Shown here in pieces: positions 36,267-48,690 of a DNA stretch of 64,000 nucleotides (positions are counted from its first letter, which is position 1; each line of letters starts with the position of its first letter). The position numbers were made by a program, and so were the translations under genes. The DNA is from Stomorhina lunata (Eukaryota; Arthropoda; Insecta; Diptera; Rhiniidae), in the NCBI GenBank assembly GCA_933228675.1, contig OW121740.1, positions 155,547,828 through 155,611,827 of the forward strand. Direction: 5' to 3'. The notes under the pieces are model-generated. The model had not been told where the DNA came from and searched no databases. It was given only the letters and a program-made list of their open reading frames with translations.

Positions 36267-37110
36267 TATACACTTCAACACCATAGGTGGAAAGGGTATT
36301 ATAAGTTTGTGCTGATGTATGTAACGCATAGAAATATTTGTCTTAGACCTTTTAGTATACCAATAGGCTTAGAATCACTTTCTCAGTCGATTTAGCGATG
36401 TCCGACCGTCCTTCCGTCCGTCTGGCTGGCTGGACCCCCATGTAAACCTTGTAATCAAACTACAGGTCGCAATTCTAAAGATAATTTGATGAAATATGGC
36501 ACAGATCATTTTTTTGATGATGGAACCATGGCTATTGAAATTGGTCAAAATCGGTATATTATTTATGGTACCTCCCATAGGTCCCACTTCCCGGAATTGA
36601 CATATTGGCCACAAATGGTACCTCCCATAGGTCCCACTTCCCGGAATTGACATATTGGCCACAAATATCAATATTTTTTTCATGAAATTTAAAACAAATA
36701 CTGCTTATATAAACTTAAATCACTGTACCAAATTTCGTTGAAATCGGTCCACATTTGACCATAGCTCCCATACAAACTCTTCTTTAAAGACGCACTAATT
36801 GAGACAAAAAAAATCGCTAAAACGCTCGTTAATCTAAAGATAATGAAAATTTTGAGTTTATTTTTTGCATACATAATTTTTGTAACAACTGTAATCAATT
36901 TGTCATCGGTCCACATTTGACCCTAGCTCTCATATAAGTCCAAATGACGGAAACAGGTTAAATATGTAAGTTTTCAGAAAATGTTTGTATGATGGCAAAA
37001 TTTAGCAAATATTTGTCTTTATACAGGAAAAATAATACCTTTGACCTTAGTGGTGAAGGGTATCGTATGGTCGGGCTTGACCGACTATAGCGCTTTCTTT
37101 TTTTGTTTTT
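36267..37110 (+). mobile_element. DINE/Helentron-like non-autonomous element, near-complete copy
   Basis: It starts with a hairpin, CACCATAGGTGGAAAGGGTA. Then come TGTATGTAACGC, the AGTCGATTTAGCGATGTCCG tract with GTCCGTCTGGCTGGCTGGAC, and an AT-rich body. The end is GTGGTGAAGGGTATC, followed by the 3' hairpin GTCGG-GCTTGA-CCGAC (37070-37085) and a T-rich stretch. Subterminal inverted repeats (ATACCCTTCACCAC in copy 2) plus a 3'-terminal hairpin are the known layout of DINE-1/Helentron-associated elements. The family assignment is inferred from structure. A perfect 50-bp tandem duplication lies inside (36567-36666). Minus-strand frames 36375-36683 and 36689-36916 are by-products. Confidence 0.75.
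36567..36666. repeat. perfect 50-bp tandem duplication inside the DINE-like copy
   Basis: The 50-bp unit beginning GGTACCTCCCATAGGTCCC and ending TATTGGCCACAAAT is present twice with no difference (36567-36616 and 36617-36666). The related copies at 47.2 and 54.3 kb have one unit or part of one. The duplication is therefore private to this copy and recent, or an assembly error. Confidence 0.95.
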
Positions 37111-37836
37111 TGTGAGTTTTTGTTAAACACAAATTTTCTGATGGATTTACCTACAAAGTCCTTTATCTTTATTACATGTAAATATTTATATTTACTTCTT
37201 CTCTTAAAAAAAAACATCTAAAGTCCTTAAGTAAATCTTAACTGCTGCAGTCAGCTCTTCATTTCCACATTTCAGGTTTCAAACAATTAAATTTTGAATA
37301 AAAAACAGAAAGAAAAATCTCTTTATTTTGTTATGGCAATTATTATATGGCGATAATATTTTTTTTTTGTAAATTCTGCTGCACTTTTGCTTTATGTTAA
37401 CTAGATAAACAATTTTTAAATTCTACCAACAACATTTTTACTGCTTATCCTTTAGAGAACATAGTAGCATTTACTGTTTTATATGAAAAATCCTTGCTTT
37501 AACTTTAGTTAAAACATTGTAGCTCATTGCCAAGTGAAAATCTTTTATGTTGAAATTTTTTTACTTATTTTTCTTTTTTTTTTTTTTTTTTGTGTGTAAT
37601 TTTGTTTTTATTAAGGATCGTAATAAAGATGTAATTTTGTTTATTATGGCTAAGATTATCCCAGCTTTTAAATTATGTTGTATATCGCCACAAAAAAGCA
37701 ACAAAAAGTGAAACAAGAGAAAATGGAAATTGTGGCAATGTTAAGACTGTAATGTAATACTTTTTTAAGTTCATTGACAAGCCGCAAGAGAATTAAAACA
37801 TTTAAATAGGCAGAAAAGAGTTTGGAAGAGGAAAGA
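37111..37836. other. single-copy AT-rich spacer
   Basis: Unique AT-rich sequence. The minus-strand frame 37668-37883 is hydrophobic low-complexity and overlaps the start of the following repeat. It is not supported as a gene. Confidence 0.55.
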
Positions 37837-40690
37837 TATGGGAAGAATAATGTTAAAGAAGTATCAAAGATATTTTTGAACATAAAGTGGCCCTATATTG
37901 GCCAATTTATAAGCTATGGGAAGAATAATGTTAAATAAGTATCAAAGATATTTTTGAACATAAAGTGTCCCTATATTGGCCAATTTATAAGCTCTGGTAT
38001 TCTTCATATTCTTTTATTTAAAATAAATTAAAAAAATGATTTATGTTTAGTTTGAATATAACTTTTTTGGCTTGGAAAGTTATTTTAAAAAATCTATATC
38101 AATTTAAAGGCTAGAGTCTTAGCTTTACAATGGTATATAAATTATGTGCATATTTTTGCATATTTTGAGATAAGTCAGTACAACTTTTTTAATTTTTTTT
38201 TTATTTTTCTTTTTTAAACTTGATAAAGCTTTTTTAAGTATTATAGCTTTTATTACATTAATTTTTATACCCTACACAACTATATATGAAAATAATGCTT
38301 AATGTGAATTTTGGGTTGGGAAGAATGATTTTTAAGAAGTATCAAAGATATTTTTGAATATTAAGGGGCCCTACATTGCTCAATTGTTAATAGCTGGTAT
38401 AAAAAGTCTTCATATTCTTTAATATCAAATAAATCAAAATATTGATTTATGTTTACTTTGGATATAACTTTTTTCCCTTAGAAAGTTTATTGAAAATAGT
38501 ATTAGAATAATAACACGAAGTTATTATATTCAAAGCAGAAAAAGAACTAAGAAAATTTTATTATAAAATTTTCATACAATGATTAAAATACAAAACATAT
38601 TTGATTTGAATAATATAAAGTATAAAATAACAAGTTCATTTTCAACATTATTTAAAAAAAACTATATCAATTTAAAGGCTAAAGTCTTAGCTTTACAATG
38701 ATATATAAATTATGTGCATACTTTTGCATATTATGAGATATAAGATAGATAAGTCAGTACAACTTTTTAAATTTTTTTGAACTTGATAAAGCTTTATCAA
38801 GTATTTTTGAGAATCATTTTTGGTGTGAATTTTGGGTTGGGGCGTTATCGGTCTATATTGCTTCGAGATCAACTGAAAGGCCATAGCATACAATGCCGTG
38901 TGCTATAGCTCGAATTATGCTTTAGGTGTTACTTATCCCGATTCATGACTTATATTAGTTTGTCTTTGAGACAAATTAAAATTAACGTTCATCTAGATAT
39001 AAAAATTTAGAACGAAATTTATTTCAAATTATTAACTGAAGTCCAAGCTTTCTAATAATATATAAATCATCTGCATATAATTGCATATTTTCGTGAAAAG
39101 AGTTATAATTCAAACATATTTTTTATACTTAAAATATTTGGAAAATTTACACAAGTTTTGATGATGATATTACATTTTCAAATTAAACTCATGTCAAACA
39201 AAATGTACAACGAACTAAAGTATATAGTTTGGGCTTTATAACGATATATAAATCATGTGCATATTTTTGCATATTTAGTCAAAAATTGATAAAGAGTGAT
39301 ATTGTCAAATTTAGAAAATATAATTTTCGGTTTTATTAATTGAATATTTTCATTTTAGTTCAAATAACGAAAGTTCTTATAGTCAACATAGGCCATGTCA
39401 AAGGTATTATTTAGCCTAGTTCAAATAGGAATTTATACAAAAAATTTATATGAAATTAGTAACTGAAGTCTATGCTTTGTAAAAATATATAAATAATGTG
39501 CATATATTTGCATATTTTTAAGGAAAATTTTATAACTAACTATATTAAAATTTACACTAGTTTTGATGATATATCACTTTTTTAAATTAAACCTATTTTA
39601 AACAAAATGTACAACAAACAAAGGTCTATAGTCTTAGCTTTGCAATGGTATATAAATCGTGTGCATATTTTTGCATATTTAGTCAAAAATCAGTAAAGAG
39701 TGATAGAATCAAATTTGAAGAATGCGAAAGAACCATCATTTTCCGTTCTTTGCATTAAATATGTTTTTCCATTTCAATTTAAAGCACGAAAGCCAAATAG
39801 ACCATGCTATAGGTATTAATTAGCCTAATAAATTATGATATACATTTTACAAATAGAAACCTAACACAACAAAATTTTTTGTGAAATTAATAACTGAAGT
39901 CCAAGCTTTATAAAAATATATAAATCATGTGCATATATTTGCATATTTTTAAGAAAACTGTTTTAATTCAAAACTATTTTATATAATTTAAAAAAATTTT
40001 AAAAATTTACACTAGTTTTTTAAATTAAACCCATTTCAAACAAAATGTACAGCAAACAAATGCCCGTAGTCTTAGCTTTGCAATGGTATATAAATTATGT
40101 GCATATATTTGCATATTTAGTCAAAAATCGGTAAATATGATCAGATTAAAAAAATACTTATATACAAAATAACATAAGTTTCCGTACTTTTAAGTAAATA
40201 TTTACATTATAATTTAATGAACGAGAGTCCTTAAAGACAACATCGCCCATGCCATCGGTATATGGTATATTATAAGCCAACTTAGTTATGATATGATATT
40301 AATTTTCAACAAAACTTATATATATATAAAATATACAACATTTCTTACAACAAAATTTTTATAAAATTAATGACTGAAGTCTAGTTTTTGTAAAAATATA
40401 TATGTTATGTGCATATTTTAGCATATTTTTAAGAAAAATGTTATAATTTTAAAACTTATTATATAATTCAAAAAATTTAACCAAGTTTTGCTGAGATATA
40501 ACTTTTTTAAATTAAAAATATTTGAAACAAAACATACAACAAACTAAAGTCCACAGTCTTAGCTTTACAATGGTATATAAATCATTTGCATATATTTGCA
40601 TATTTAGTCAAAAATCAGTAAAAAGTGATATGATCTAATCTGAATTTTAGAAAAGAACCATATTTCTTAATACTTTGAATTAAATATTTT
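37837..40690. repeat. 430-480-bp dimeric tandem repeat with GCATATTTTTGCATATTT motifs
   Basis: Degenerate large-unit tandem repeat. The landmark AACTGAAGTC recurs at 39034, 39461 and 39892, and as GACTGAAGTC at 40372 (steps of 427, 431 and 480 bp). Each unit holds two half-units, each centred on TATATAAATCATGTGCATAT and a following TTTGCATATTT, spaced alternately about 170-190 and 240-310 bp. A 78-bp perfect-period duplication starts the array (37837-37914, 37915-37992), and a related piece lies at about 38320-38490. Many half-units contain ATTTGCAT, the POU/octamer word. The frame 38693-38893 is a by-product. Confidence 0.85.
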
Positions 40691-41980
40691 CATTTTTTTC
40701 CTTTATTTTAAAAATAACCAAAGCTAACTGCTCTACTTTTGTAAATACTCCCTACAATAAAAAGTCATTAAAGGTGAACAAGTTGCTTGAGGTCAAACCA
40801 AAAAATACCAAAAACAGGCAGCCAAAAAAATCAAAATCAAAATTGTAAAGCAAAACTTAAAGCTCAGAATAAAACAAAAACCCATTGATCTAATGATTAA
40901 AAGCAAAAGATTAAATTTTCTATTCGCTAAGCAAACAAACATATATCACTTTAAGAAAAATTATGCAATAAAAACAAAACCAACAATAATAAAAAAATCC
41001 CCCCAACTTAAAGCCGGTCAAAACCATAAAACCATAATGCAAGTACAAACAAGTAATAATAACTGCAGTAATAATATTATGGCCAAGTTTTTCTGGCAAC
41101 TTCGTTGTAAACTTTTGGCCCAAAGTAGCTAAAAAGTATCAAAAGAACGAACATATGGTCAAAAATCAAAAAATCATAATACATTTTTATATGTGTGCAT
41201 GTATTTTGCTTGCAACGCCATGTGCAACCAATAAACTAACATGCAACAGCAGAAAAACACATCAAATTTTCTATAGATTTTTTTGTTTTCTTGGCTTTCA
41301 TGTGTAAGGTCTCCCTCCTTTGACTGATACTCTTGCAGAAACTACAACAAGTTAGTGGCATGGAGCCGTGTTTTTCATTGTTGGTGTTTTTCATTGTTGC
41401 ACGGTCTCAAAAGTTCGTTGGATATCATAGACGACGACAAGAAATAAACATCATTCATAGATGCCAGTGGCAAATTCTACTATTTATGTTTTTGTTTTTT
41501 TGTAAAGTTTTTGATTTTTTTTTTTTTGCTGCGCTCTAGACAAATTTTATTAGTTGGGTGAATTTTTTGTACTTCTAGTCAAAAGTGCAACCATGTAACC
41601 TGCTATTATTATTAGTGGCCACTAAATATGGCAACAACCTTCGGTGCAACAGATTATTTGAACACGTTATCATCGAATATTTTTATTAATGTGAGTCCTA
41701 CTATAGCTTTTGCGTATGTGAGTCCCGCTAGCTGGTATGTGTTAGCTTCATTGTCATGTCTTCACTACACACTCACAGAGACATAGTTTTGTTCTAAAAG
41801 TGAAATAGAATCAAATGTGTACTTGCTGTTGGAGTTAGCTTAAAACCACCAAACACCCAAAATTTTACAGTTTTTGAAGATAAACTGAATTTAACAAAAA
41901 CTTTAACTGCGAATAGTCAGGTTAATATTTTGATTACTAAAAAAGTACTCCTTTAAGGGCCATTTAAAGGTGTATCGTCT
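40691..41980. other. single-copy region of higher complexity
   Basis: The most complex unique stretch of the window's right half. It includes a good acceptor-like sequence at 41309-41338 (CTCCCTCCTTTGACTGATAC then TCTTGCAG). Downstream of it the plus-strand frame 41362-41539 starts MEPCFSLLVFFIVARSQ and ends in a Phe-rich tail. No matching donor within the frame gives a sensible exon, so I do not call a CDS. Regulatory function is possible but unsupported. Confidence 0.45.
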
Positions 41981-44900
41981 TTTTTTCTTTCCTAAAGTAC
42001 AAATTTTGTATCAATAATTTTGCTAAAGAAAAAAATTTTGTATATCAAAAAAGAAATTTTATATCAAAATTACAAGTGCAAGAAATACTTTTTTTGAACA
42101 AATTTGTATATAAAATTTTTCGATATAAAAATTTTTATTGAAAACTTTTCAATACAAAAATTTTTATTGAAAATTTTTCAAATATAAAATTTTTATTAAA
42201 AATTTTTTAATATAAAATTTTTTGTATTTTTAAAAAAAAAATTTTCGAAAAAAAATTTATAGAAAAGTTTTTTAATAAGAAAATTTTTATATTATAACAA
42301 AAGTCTTAAAGATTTTATTTTTCGATATAAAAATTTTTGACAAAAAATTTTTTGATATAAAAATTTTTATAGTCTAATTTCCTAATATAAAATTTTTATA
42401 AAGAAATTTTTCAATTTAAACATTTTTATAGACAAATTTTTCGATAAAAATATTTTTAATTTAAAAAGTTTTGTAAACAAATTTTTCGATTTAAAAGTTT
42501 TTTTAATTTTAAAATTTTTATAGAAAATTTTTTTTATATAACAATTTTGGAAGAAAATTATTCGATAAACAAATGTTTATAGATTTTTTTTCTAAAGAAA
42601 AAATTCTGTACATCAAAAAATTAATTTTATATTAAATTTTAAAGTCCAAAAAAATATTTTCTTTTTACAAATTTTTACAGAAAATTTTACGATGTACAAT
42701 TTTCCGATATAAAAAAGTTCAAAACAATTTTCCGATATAAAAGTTTTCCCGATATTAAAATGTTTACAAAAAATTTTTATGGAAATGTTTCTCAATGTAA
42801 AAATTTTTGTAGAAAATTTTTCGGTATAAAAATTTTTATAGAAAATTTTTCGATATAAAATTTTTTTTAGAAAATTTTTCGATATTAAAATTTTTATTGA
42901 ATTTTTTTGATATACAAATTTTTATTGAAATTTTTCGATATAAAAATTTTTATAGAGAATTTTTTTTTATAGGAAGTTTTCAGATATCAAACAGTTCAAA
43001 ACAATTTTTCGATATAAAAATGTTTGTGGAAAATTTTTCTATATAAAAATTGTTATAGAAAATTTTTCGATATAAAAATTTTTATAGAAAATTATTTGAT
43101 ATAGAAATTTTTATAGAAACTTTTTCGAAATTTGATAGAAAATTTTTTGGTATAAACATTTTTTTAGAAATTTTTTCGATATAAAATTTTTATAGAAATT
43201 TTTTCGATATAAAATTTTTATAGAAATTTTTTCGATATAAAAATTTTAAAGAAATTTTTGCTGTATAAAAATTGTATAGAATTTTTTTTTTATAATGCAA
43301 ACTTTTCGATAAAAAATTTGTATAGAAAAAAAATTTTATAAAAATGTTTAAACAAAATTTTACGATATAAAAATGTTTAAAGAAAATTTTACGATATAAA
43401 AGTTTTTATAGGAAATTTTTCGATATGTAAATATTTTACACAAAGTTTTTCGATATAAAAAAGTTCAAAACAATTTTCCAATATAAAGGTTTTCTCGATA
43501 TTAAAATGTTTATAAAAAATTTTTATGGAATTGTTTCTCAATGTAAACATTTTTGTAGAAAATTTTTCGGTATAAAAATTTTTATAGAAAATTTTTCGAT
43601 ATAAAATTTTTTTTAGAAAATTTTTCGATATAAAAATTTTTATAGAGAATTTTTAGTTATAAAAATTTTTATAGAAAATTTTTCGATATAAAAGTTTTTA
43701 TAGGAAGTTTTCAGATATCAAACAGTTCAAAACAATTTTTCGATATAAAAATGTTTGTGGAAAATTTTTCTATATAAAAATTGTTATAGAAAATTTTTCG
43801 ATATAAAAGTTTTTATAGAAAATTATTTGATATAGAAATTTTTATAGAAACTTTTTCGAAATTTGATAGAAAATTTTTTGGTATAAACATTTTTTTAGAA
43901 ATTTTTTCGATATAAAATTTTTACAGAAATTTTTTCGATATAAAATTTTTATAGAAATTTTTTCGATATATAAATTTTAAAGAAATTTTTGCTGTATAAA
44001 AATTGTATAGAATTTTTTTTTTATAATGCAAACTTTTCGATAAAAAATTTGTATAGAAAAAAAATTTTATAAAAATGTTTAAACAAAATTTTACGATATA
44101 AAAATGTTTAAAAAATATAAAAGATATAAAAGTTTTTATAGGAAATTTTTCGATATGTAAATATTTTACACAAAGTTTTTCGATATAAGAAAGTTCAAAA
44201 CAATTTTGCGATATAAAAGTTTTTTCAATATTAAAATGTTTATAAACAAATTTTATGGAAATGTTTCTCAATGTAAAAAATTCTTATAGAAAATTTTTCG
44301 GTATAAAAATTTTTATAGAAAATTTTTCGATATAAAATTTTTATAGAAATTTTTTCGATATAAAATCTTTTATAGAAAATTTTTCGAATTAAAAATTTTT
44401 ATAGAAATTTTTTCGATATAAAAATTTTATAGAAATGTTTGCTATATAAAAATTGTATACATTTTTTTTTATAATGTAAACTTTTCGATAAAAAATTTGT
44501 TTAGAAAAAAATTTTCAATAAAAAAATTTTTCGATATAAAAATTTTTAACGAAAATTTTAAGATATAAACATTTTTAAGGAAAATTTTACGATATAAAAG
44601 TTTTTTAGGAAATTTTTCGATATGTAAATATTTTATAGAAAATTTTTCGATATAAAAAAAGTTCAAAACAATTTTCCGATATAAAAGTTTTTTTCGATAT
44701 AAAAATTTTTTATAAACATTTTAAGTTTATAAAAAAATTTTATGGAAATGGTTTTCAATGTAAAAATTTTTGTAGAAAATTTTTCGATATAAAAATTTTT
44801 ATAGAAAATTTTTCGATATAAAAGTGTTTTATAGAAAATTTTTCAATTTACAAATTTTTATAGAATTTTTTTTTTTTTCAATATAAAAATTTTTATAGAA

Positions 44901-45900
44901 AAATTTTCGATAAAAAAATTTTATTAACAACTTTTCAATATAAAAATTTTTTATAAAAAATTTTTCGATAGTAAATTTTTTATAGAAAATATTTCAATAT
45001 AAAAATTTTATGATACAAAATTTTTCGTTATAAAAACTTTTTAGAGAACATTTTTCGGTATACAAATTTTCAACGACAATTCTTTAGATTTAAAATTTTT
45101 TATAGAATTAGAAAAAAAATTCAAAACTTTTTCGATATTAAAATTTTTGTGGAAAAATTTTTCCATATAAAATTTTTTATAGAAATTTTTCCATAAAAGA
45201 ATTTTTATAATTAATTTTCAATAAAAAAATTTTATCGAATTTTTTATGTTTAAGCCTTTTGAAAGAATATTTTATGATTTCAATATTTTGATAAAAAAAA
45301 AATTTTTCGATATAAAAATTTTTATAGACAAATTTTCGATATTCAAATCTTAGTGCCAAAATTTTTAGTATAAAAATTTTTATTTTAAATTTTTCGATAT
45401 AAAAATTGTTGTAGAATTTTTTTATTTCAAAATTTTTGTAAAAAACTTTTCGATACAATAATTTTTGCAGAAAATTTATTGGATATAAAAATTTTTATAG
45501 AAAGCTTTTTCGATTAAAACTTTCAATCGAAAATTTTCTCAACTAAAAAATTTTATGGAATTTTTTAGTTTAAACATTTTTATAGAAAATTTTTTCATAT
45601 AAAAACTTTTGCAGAAAATTTTTTCATATAAAAACTTTTGCAGAAAATTGTTTCTATATAAAAACATATAAAGAAAATTTGTATGATATCAAAATTTTCT
45701 CAACTAAAAAATTTTATGGAATTTTTTGGTTTAAACATTTTTATAGAAAATTTTTTCATATAAAAACTTTTGCAGAAAATTTTTTCATATAAAAGCTTTT
45801 GCAGAAAATTTTTTCTATATAAAAACATATAAAGAAAATTTGTATGATATCAAAATTTTTTTACAAAATATTTTTAACTCAAAAATTTTGATTAACTTTT
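41980..45900. repeat. 29-bp A/T satellite (CGATATAAAAATTTTTATAG) with 731-bp higher-order repeat
   Basis: Array of about 29-bp units, CGATATAAAAATTTTTATAG plus AAAATTTTT. Superimposed is a higher-order repeat of about 731 bp: AGGAAGTTTTCAGATATC at 42971 and 43702, and AAAATGTTTAAACAAA at 43341 and 44072. A partial third unit follows (44220-44900). A smaller block duplication begins TCTCAACTAAAAAATTTTA at about 45536 and 45696. Minus-strand frames at 42613, 43921, 44469 and 45177 give IEKF-type peptide repeats and are by-products. Confidence 0.93.
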
Positions 45901-46974
45901 TATTTTTTAACTTAAAATTTTTCATAATGATTGATTTAAAAATTAAATGGAAATATTTCATATCTCACTTAAATGGAAATATTTCATATCTCACTTCGTT
46001 GGGCTGACTTTTTTTGCAACTCTAAACAAATTTTGAGAAAGTTTAGACCCAAGCCGATTTTCTTTCTTCGTAAATAAAAGAATTGAAGACTTTATATTTG
46101 TAAAGAATAGAAGAGCCCCCATACCCATGACATCATTATTGGGGAGGAAGGTACTATATGTAACTTTCTGAATTAAAATCTGCAGTTGTAAAGATTATTT
46201 AATAAAATTTGGCAGTATCAACTATATTAGAGCCATTTTGGAAAACGTATATATATATAGCTTATTATAACTGACCCTTGAACAAAAAAAAATCTTGATC
46301 GCACTTTTCGAGCCATAAAAAAATCCCTAAAACCATATTGTGACACACATTTGTATAATTTTGACCTGCAACGATTTTCTAAAACTGTTAAGCCAAAATT
46401 TTAGATGTATTCTCTTAGTATTTGTAACGTTTTATATGAAATAGTAAATACGATAACTATGTACATATGAATAAAAGAGCTACATTTATGTACATTTTTG
46501 CAACTAAGTATTAAACAATTTTTAGAAGTTTTTTTTTTTTTGTAAACTTTACATTTTGAGGGTTTAAATGGCAGACAACAACCGGGAAAACATTTACAAG
46601 ATAAATATTATTTTGTTGCAGTTTTTTTGGTGTGTCTTTCAGTGGATGTTTTGTGAATGTATAATGTTATGTTTTAGTGTGCGTTCTTCTCTTTACATAC
46701 ATATGTATGTGTAAGTACAGGAATGAGTTGTAATCATTTCATGGTTTTTAGCTTTACTTGTTGTAATTGTTTAATAGTTGTTTTAAAATTGTATTTTATA
46801 CTCGAAAATTGGTCAAACTAACGCTTAGTTTATAGATTCTAATGTAAATGTCCCAGCACTTGTTGTAATGGAGAGTTGCCTTTATGACTAAATTTTTGGA
46901 AATAGTGTAAAAGTAGTACAAATCTATACTGACATGGAAAATATAAATTTTTACTCCAATTTACCCCGAATTTT
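45901..46974. other. single-copy spacer with a 26-bp duplication
   Basis: A 26-bp perfect tandem pair (TTAAATGGAAATATTTCATA and six more bases, 45943-45994) marks the array edge. From 46000 to 46450 the sequence has a complexity reminiscent of old mobile-element sequence (AGACCCAAGCCGATTTTC, ACTGACCCTTGAACAAA), unidentified. A short stretch near 46694 has the palindrome ACATACATATGTATGT. Confidence 0.55.
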
Positions 46975-47757
46975 AATACCCTTCACCACCATGGGTGGAA
47001 AGGGTATTATAAGGATGTGCTGATGTATGTATATAACACATCAAAATATTTGTCTTAGACCAATAGACTTAGAATCAGTTTCTGAGTTGATTTAGCGATG
47101 TCAGTCCGCCCATCTGTCCCTCTGGCTGGCTGGACCCCCATGTAATTAAAGTACAGGTCTCAATTCTAAAGATAATTTGATTAAATTTGGCAAATATATT
47201 TTTTTTTAATAGTAAGGCCACGGCTATTGAAAATCCTAAAAATCGGTCCATTATTTATGGTACTTACCATAGGTGCTACTTCCCGGAATTTATATTTTGG
47301 CCACAAATATCAGTATTTTTTAATGAAATTTAAATTTGAATAATGCTTATGTAAACCAAAACCGCTGTAACAAATTTCGTTGAAATCGGTCTACATTTGA
47401 CCATAGCACCCATATAAACTCTTCTGTCAAAACGCACTAAATGAGACAAAAATCACTAAAACGTTCGTAAATCTGAAGTAGTGAGAATTTTAAGTTGATT
47501 TTCTGCATACATAATTTTTTTAAACTGTAATCTAAGTGAAAAATTCAGGGTTAATCGGTCCATATTTGACCCTAGCTCTCATATAAGTCCAAATGACGGA
47601 TACAGCTTATAAATATATAAGTTTTGAGAAAATGTTTGTATGATGGCAAAATTTAGCAAATGTTTGTCTTTATACAGGAAATCGAACACCTTTGACCTTA
47701 GTGGTGAATGGTATCGTATGGTCGGGCTTGACCGTCTATAGCTCTTTCTTACTTGTT
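46975..47757 (+). mobile_element. DINE/Helentron-like element, copy 2
   Basis: It begins with a near-perfect hairpin, AATACCCTTCACCACC-ATG-GGTGGAAAGGGTATT (46975-47008). It contains the AGTTGATTTAGCGATGTC tract with CTGGCTGGCTGGACCCCC, and ends GTGGTGAATGGTATCGTATG with the terminal hairpin GTCGGGCTTGACCGTC and GCTCTTTCTTACTTG. It is collinear with 36267-37110 apart from small indels and the 50-bp duplication. This copy shows the subterminal inverted repeat ATACCCTTCACCAC/GTGGTGAA best. A 132-bp tandem array starts immediately at its 3' end. Confidence 0.8.
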
Positions 47758-48210
47758 TTGAATAACTTTGGAAATTGGTCATTTCAACGTAGAAGCCTCC
47801 GTCGACTTATGAGCAACAAATTTGCTAAAGATCAGAGCATAATAAAATGCAAGTTAACGGTTTAATTTATTTTGATTTATTTTCAGTGTAGCCACCTGGT
47901 GGAAATTGTTTGTACCAACTAACAAACCTTCGTCAGCTCATGCGCAAAAACTTTGCTAAAGATCATAGCACGATCAAATGCATAGTTTACTATTAAATTC
48001 ATTTTGAGTAGTTTTAAGTAGCGCCACCTATCGGTAATTGGTCATACCAACTTGGAAACCTTCGTCGGCTCGTGCGCAACCAATTTGTTAAAGATCATAG
48101 CATGACCAAATAAACAGTTCAGGATTTAGTTAATTTTGAGTAATTTTCAGTGGCGCCACCTGTCGGAAATTAGTCGGCTCATGCGCAACAACTTTGCTAA
48201 AATGCATAAA
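47757..48210. repeat. 132-bp tandem repeat with conserved GCCACCT / CATGCGCAAC blocks
   Basis: Three and a half units with constant 132-bp spacing (GCCACC at 47891, 48023 and 48155). Conserved blocks are GCGCCACCTATCGG, AATTGGTCATACCAAC, CCTTCGTCGGCTC, ATGCGCAACAACTTTGCTAA and AGATCATAGCATGA. Units differ by substitutions but hardly by indels. GC content is far above that of the A/T satellites. A partial stray unit lies at about 49525-49590 (CCTATCGGGCACATGCGCAA). Confidence 0.9.
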
Positions 48211-48229
48211 ACGAAAACGTGTTCTACTC

Positions 48230-48690
48230 CATTTTTTAAATTTTTTTTATCAAAAATTTTGCTATGGAAAATTTTTTTATCAAAAATTTTGCAATAGAAA
48301 ATTTTTCTACAAATTTTTTTTTTTTATCAAAAATTTTCTATAAAATTTTTTTTATCAATTTTTCAATATAGAAAATTTTTTTATCAAAAATTTTTCTATA
48401 TAATATTTTTTATCAAAAATTTTCTATAGAAAATTATTTTATCAAAAATTTTTCTAGTAAAAATTTTTTATCAAAAATTTTTCTATAGAAAATTTTTTCA
48501 TCAAAATTTTTTTTATCAATTTTTCAAAAAAAGATTTGAACATTTTTGATATAAAAATATTTCTATGGAAAATTTTTACAGAAAAATATTTTTATCGAAA
48601 AATTTTCTATAAAATCTAATTTTAATCGAACAATTTTCTAAAGAAAACTTTTTTTATATTAAAAATTTTTCTATAAAAAATGTTTGAATC
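48230..48690. repeat. A/T minisatellite (TTTTATCAAAAATTTTTCTA)
   Basis: Degenerate units of TTTTTTATCAAAAATTTT and CTATAGAAAA. It adjoins the inverted dispersed element in the same relative position as at 12.9 kb. Confidence 0.88.

Noticed and set aside
36375..36916. 102- and 75-codon minus-strand frames
   Set aside because: They lie wholly within the DINE-like element and are lengthened by its 50-bp duplication; not open in the other copies.
41333..41539. Plus-strand frame after a good acceptor (TCTTGCAG at 41331-41338)
   Set aside because: The frame ends in a poly-T-derived Phe run and no suitable donor is present; kept only as a remark in the spacer entry.
43921..45458. Frames of 65-116 codons rich in IEKF/NFYI
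   Set aside because: By-products of the CGATATAAAAATTTTTATAG satellite.
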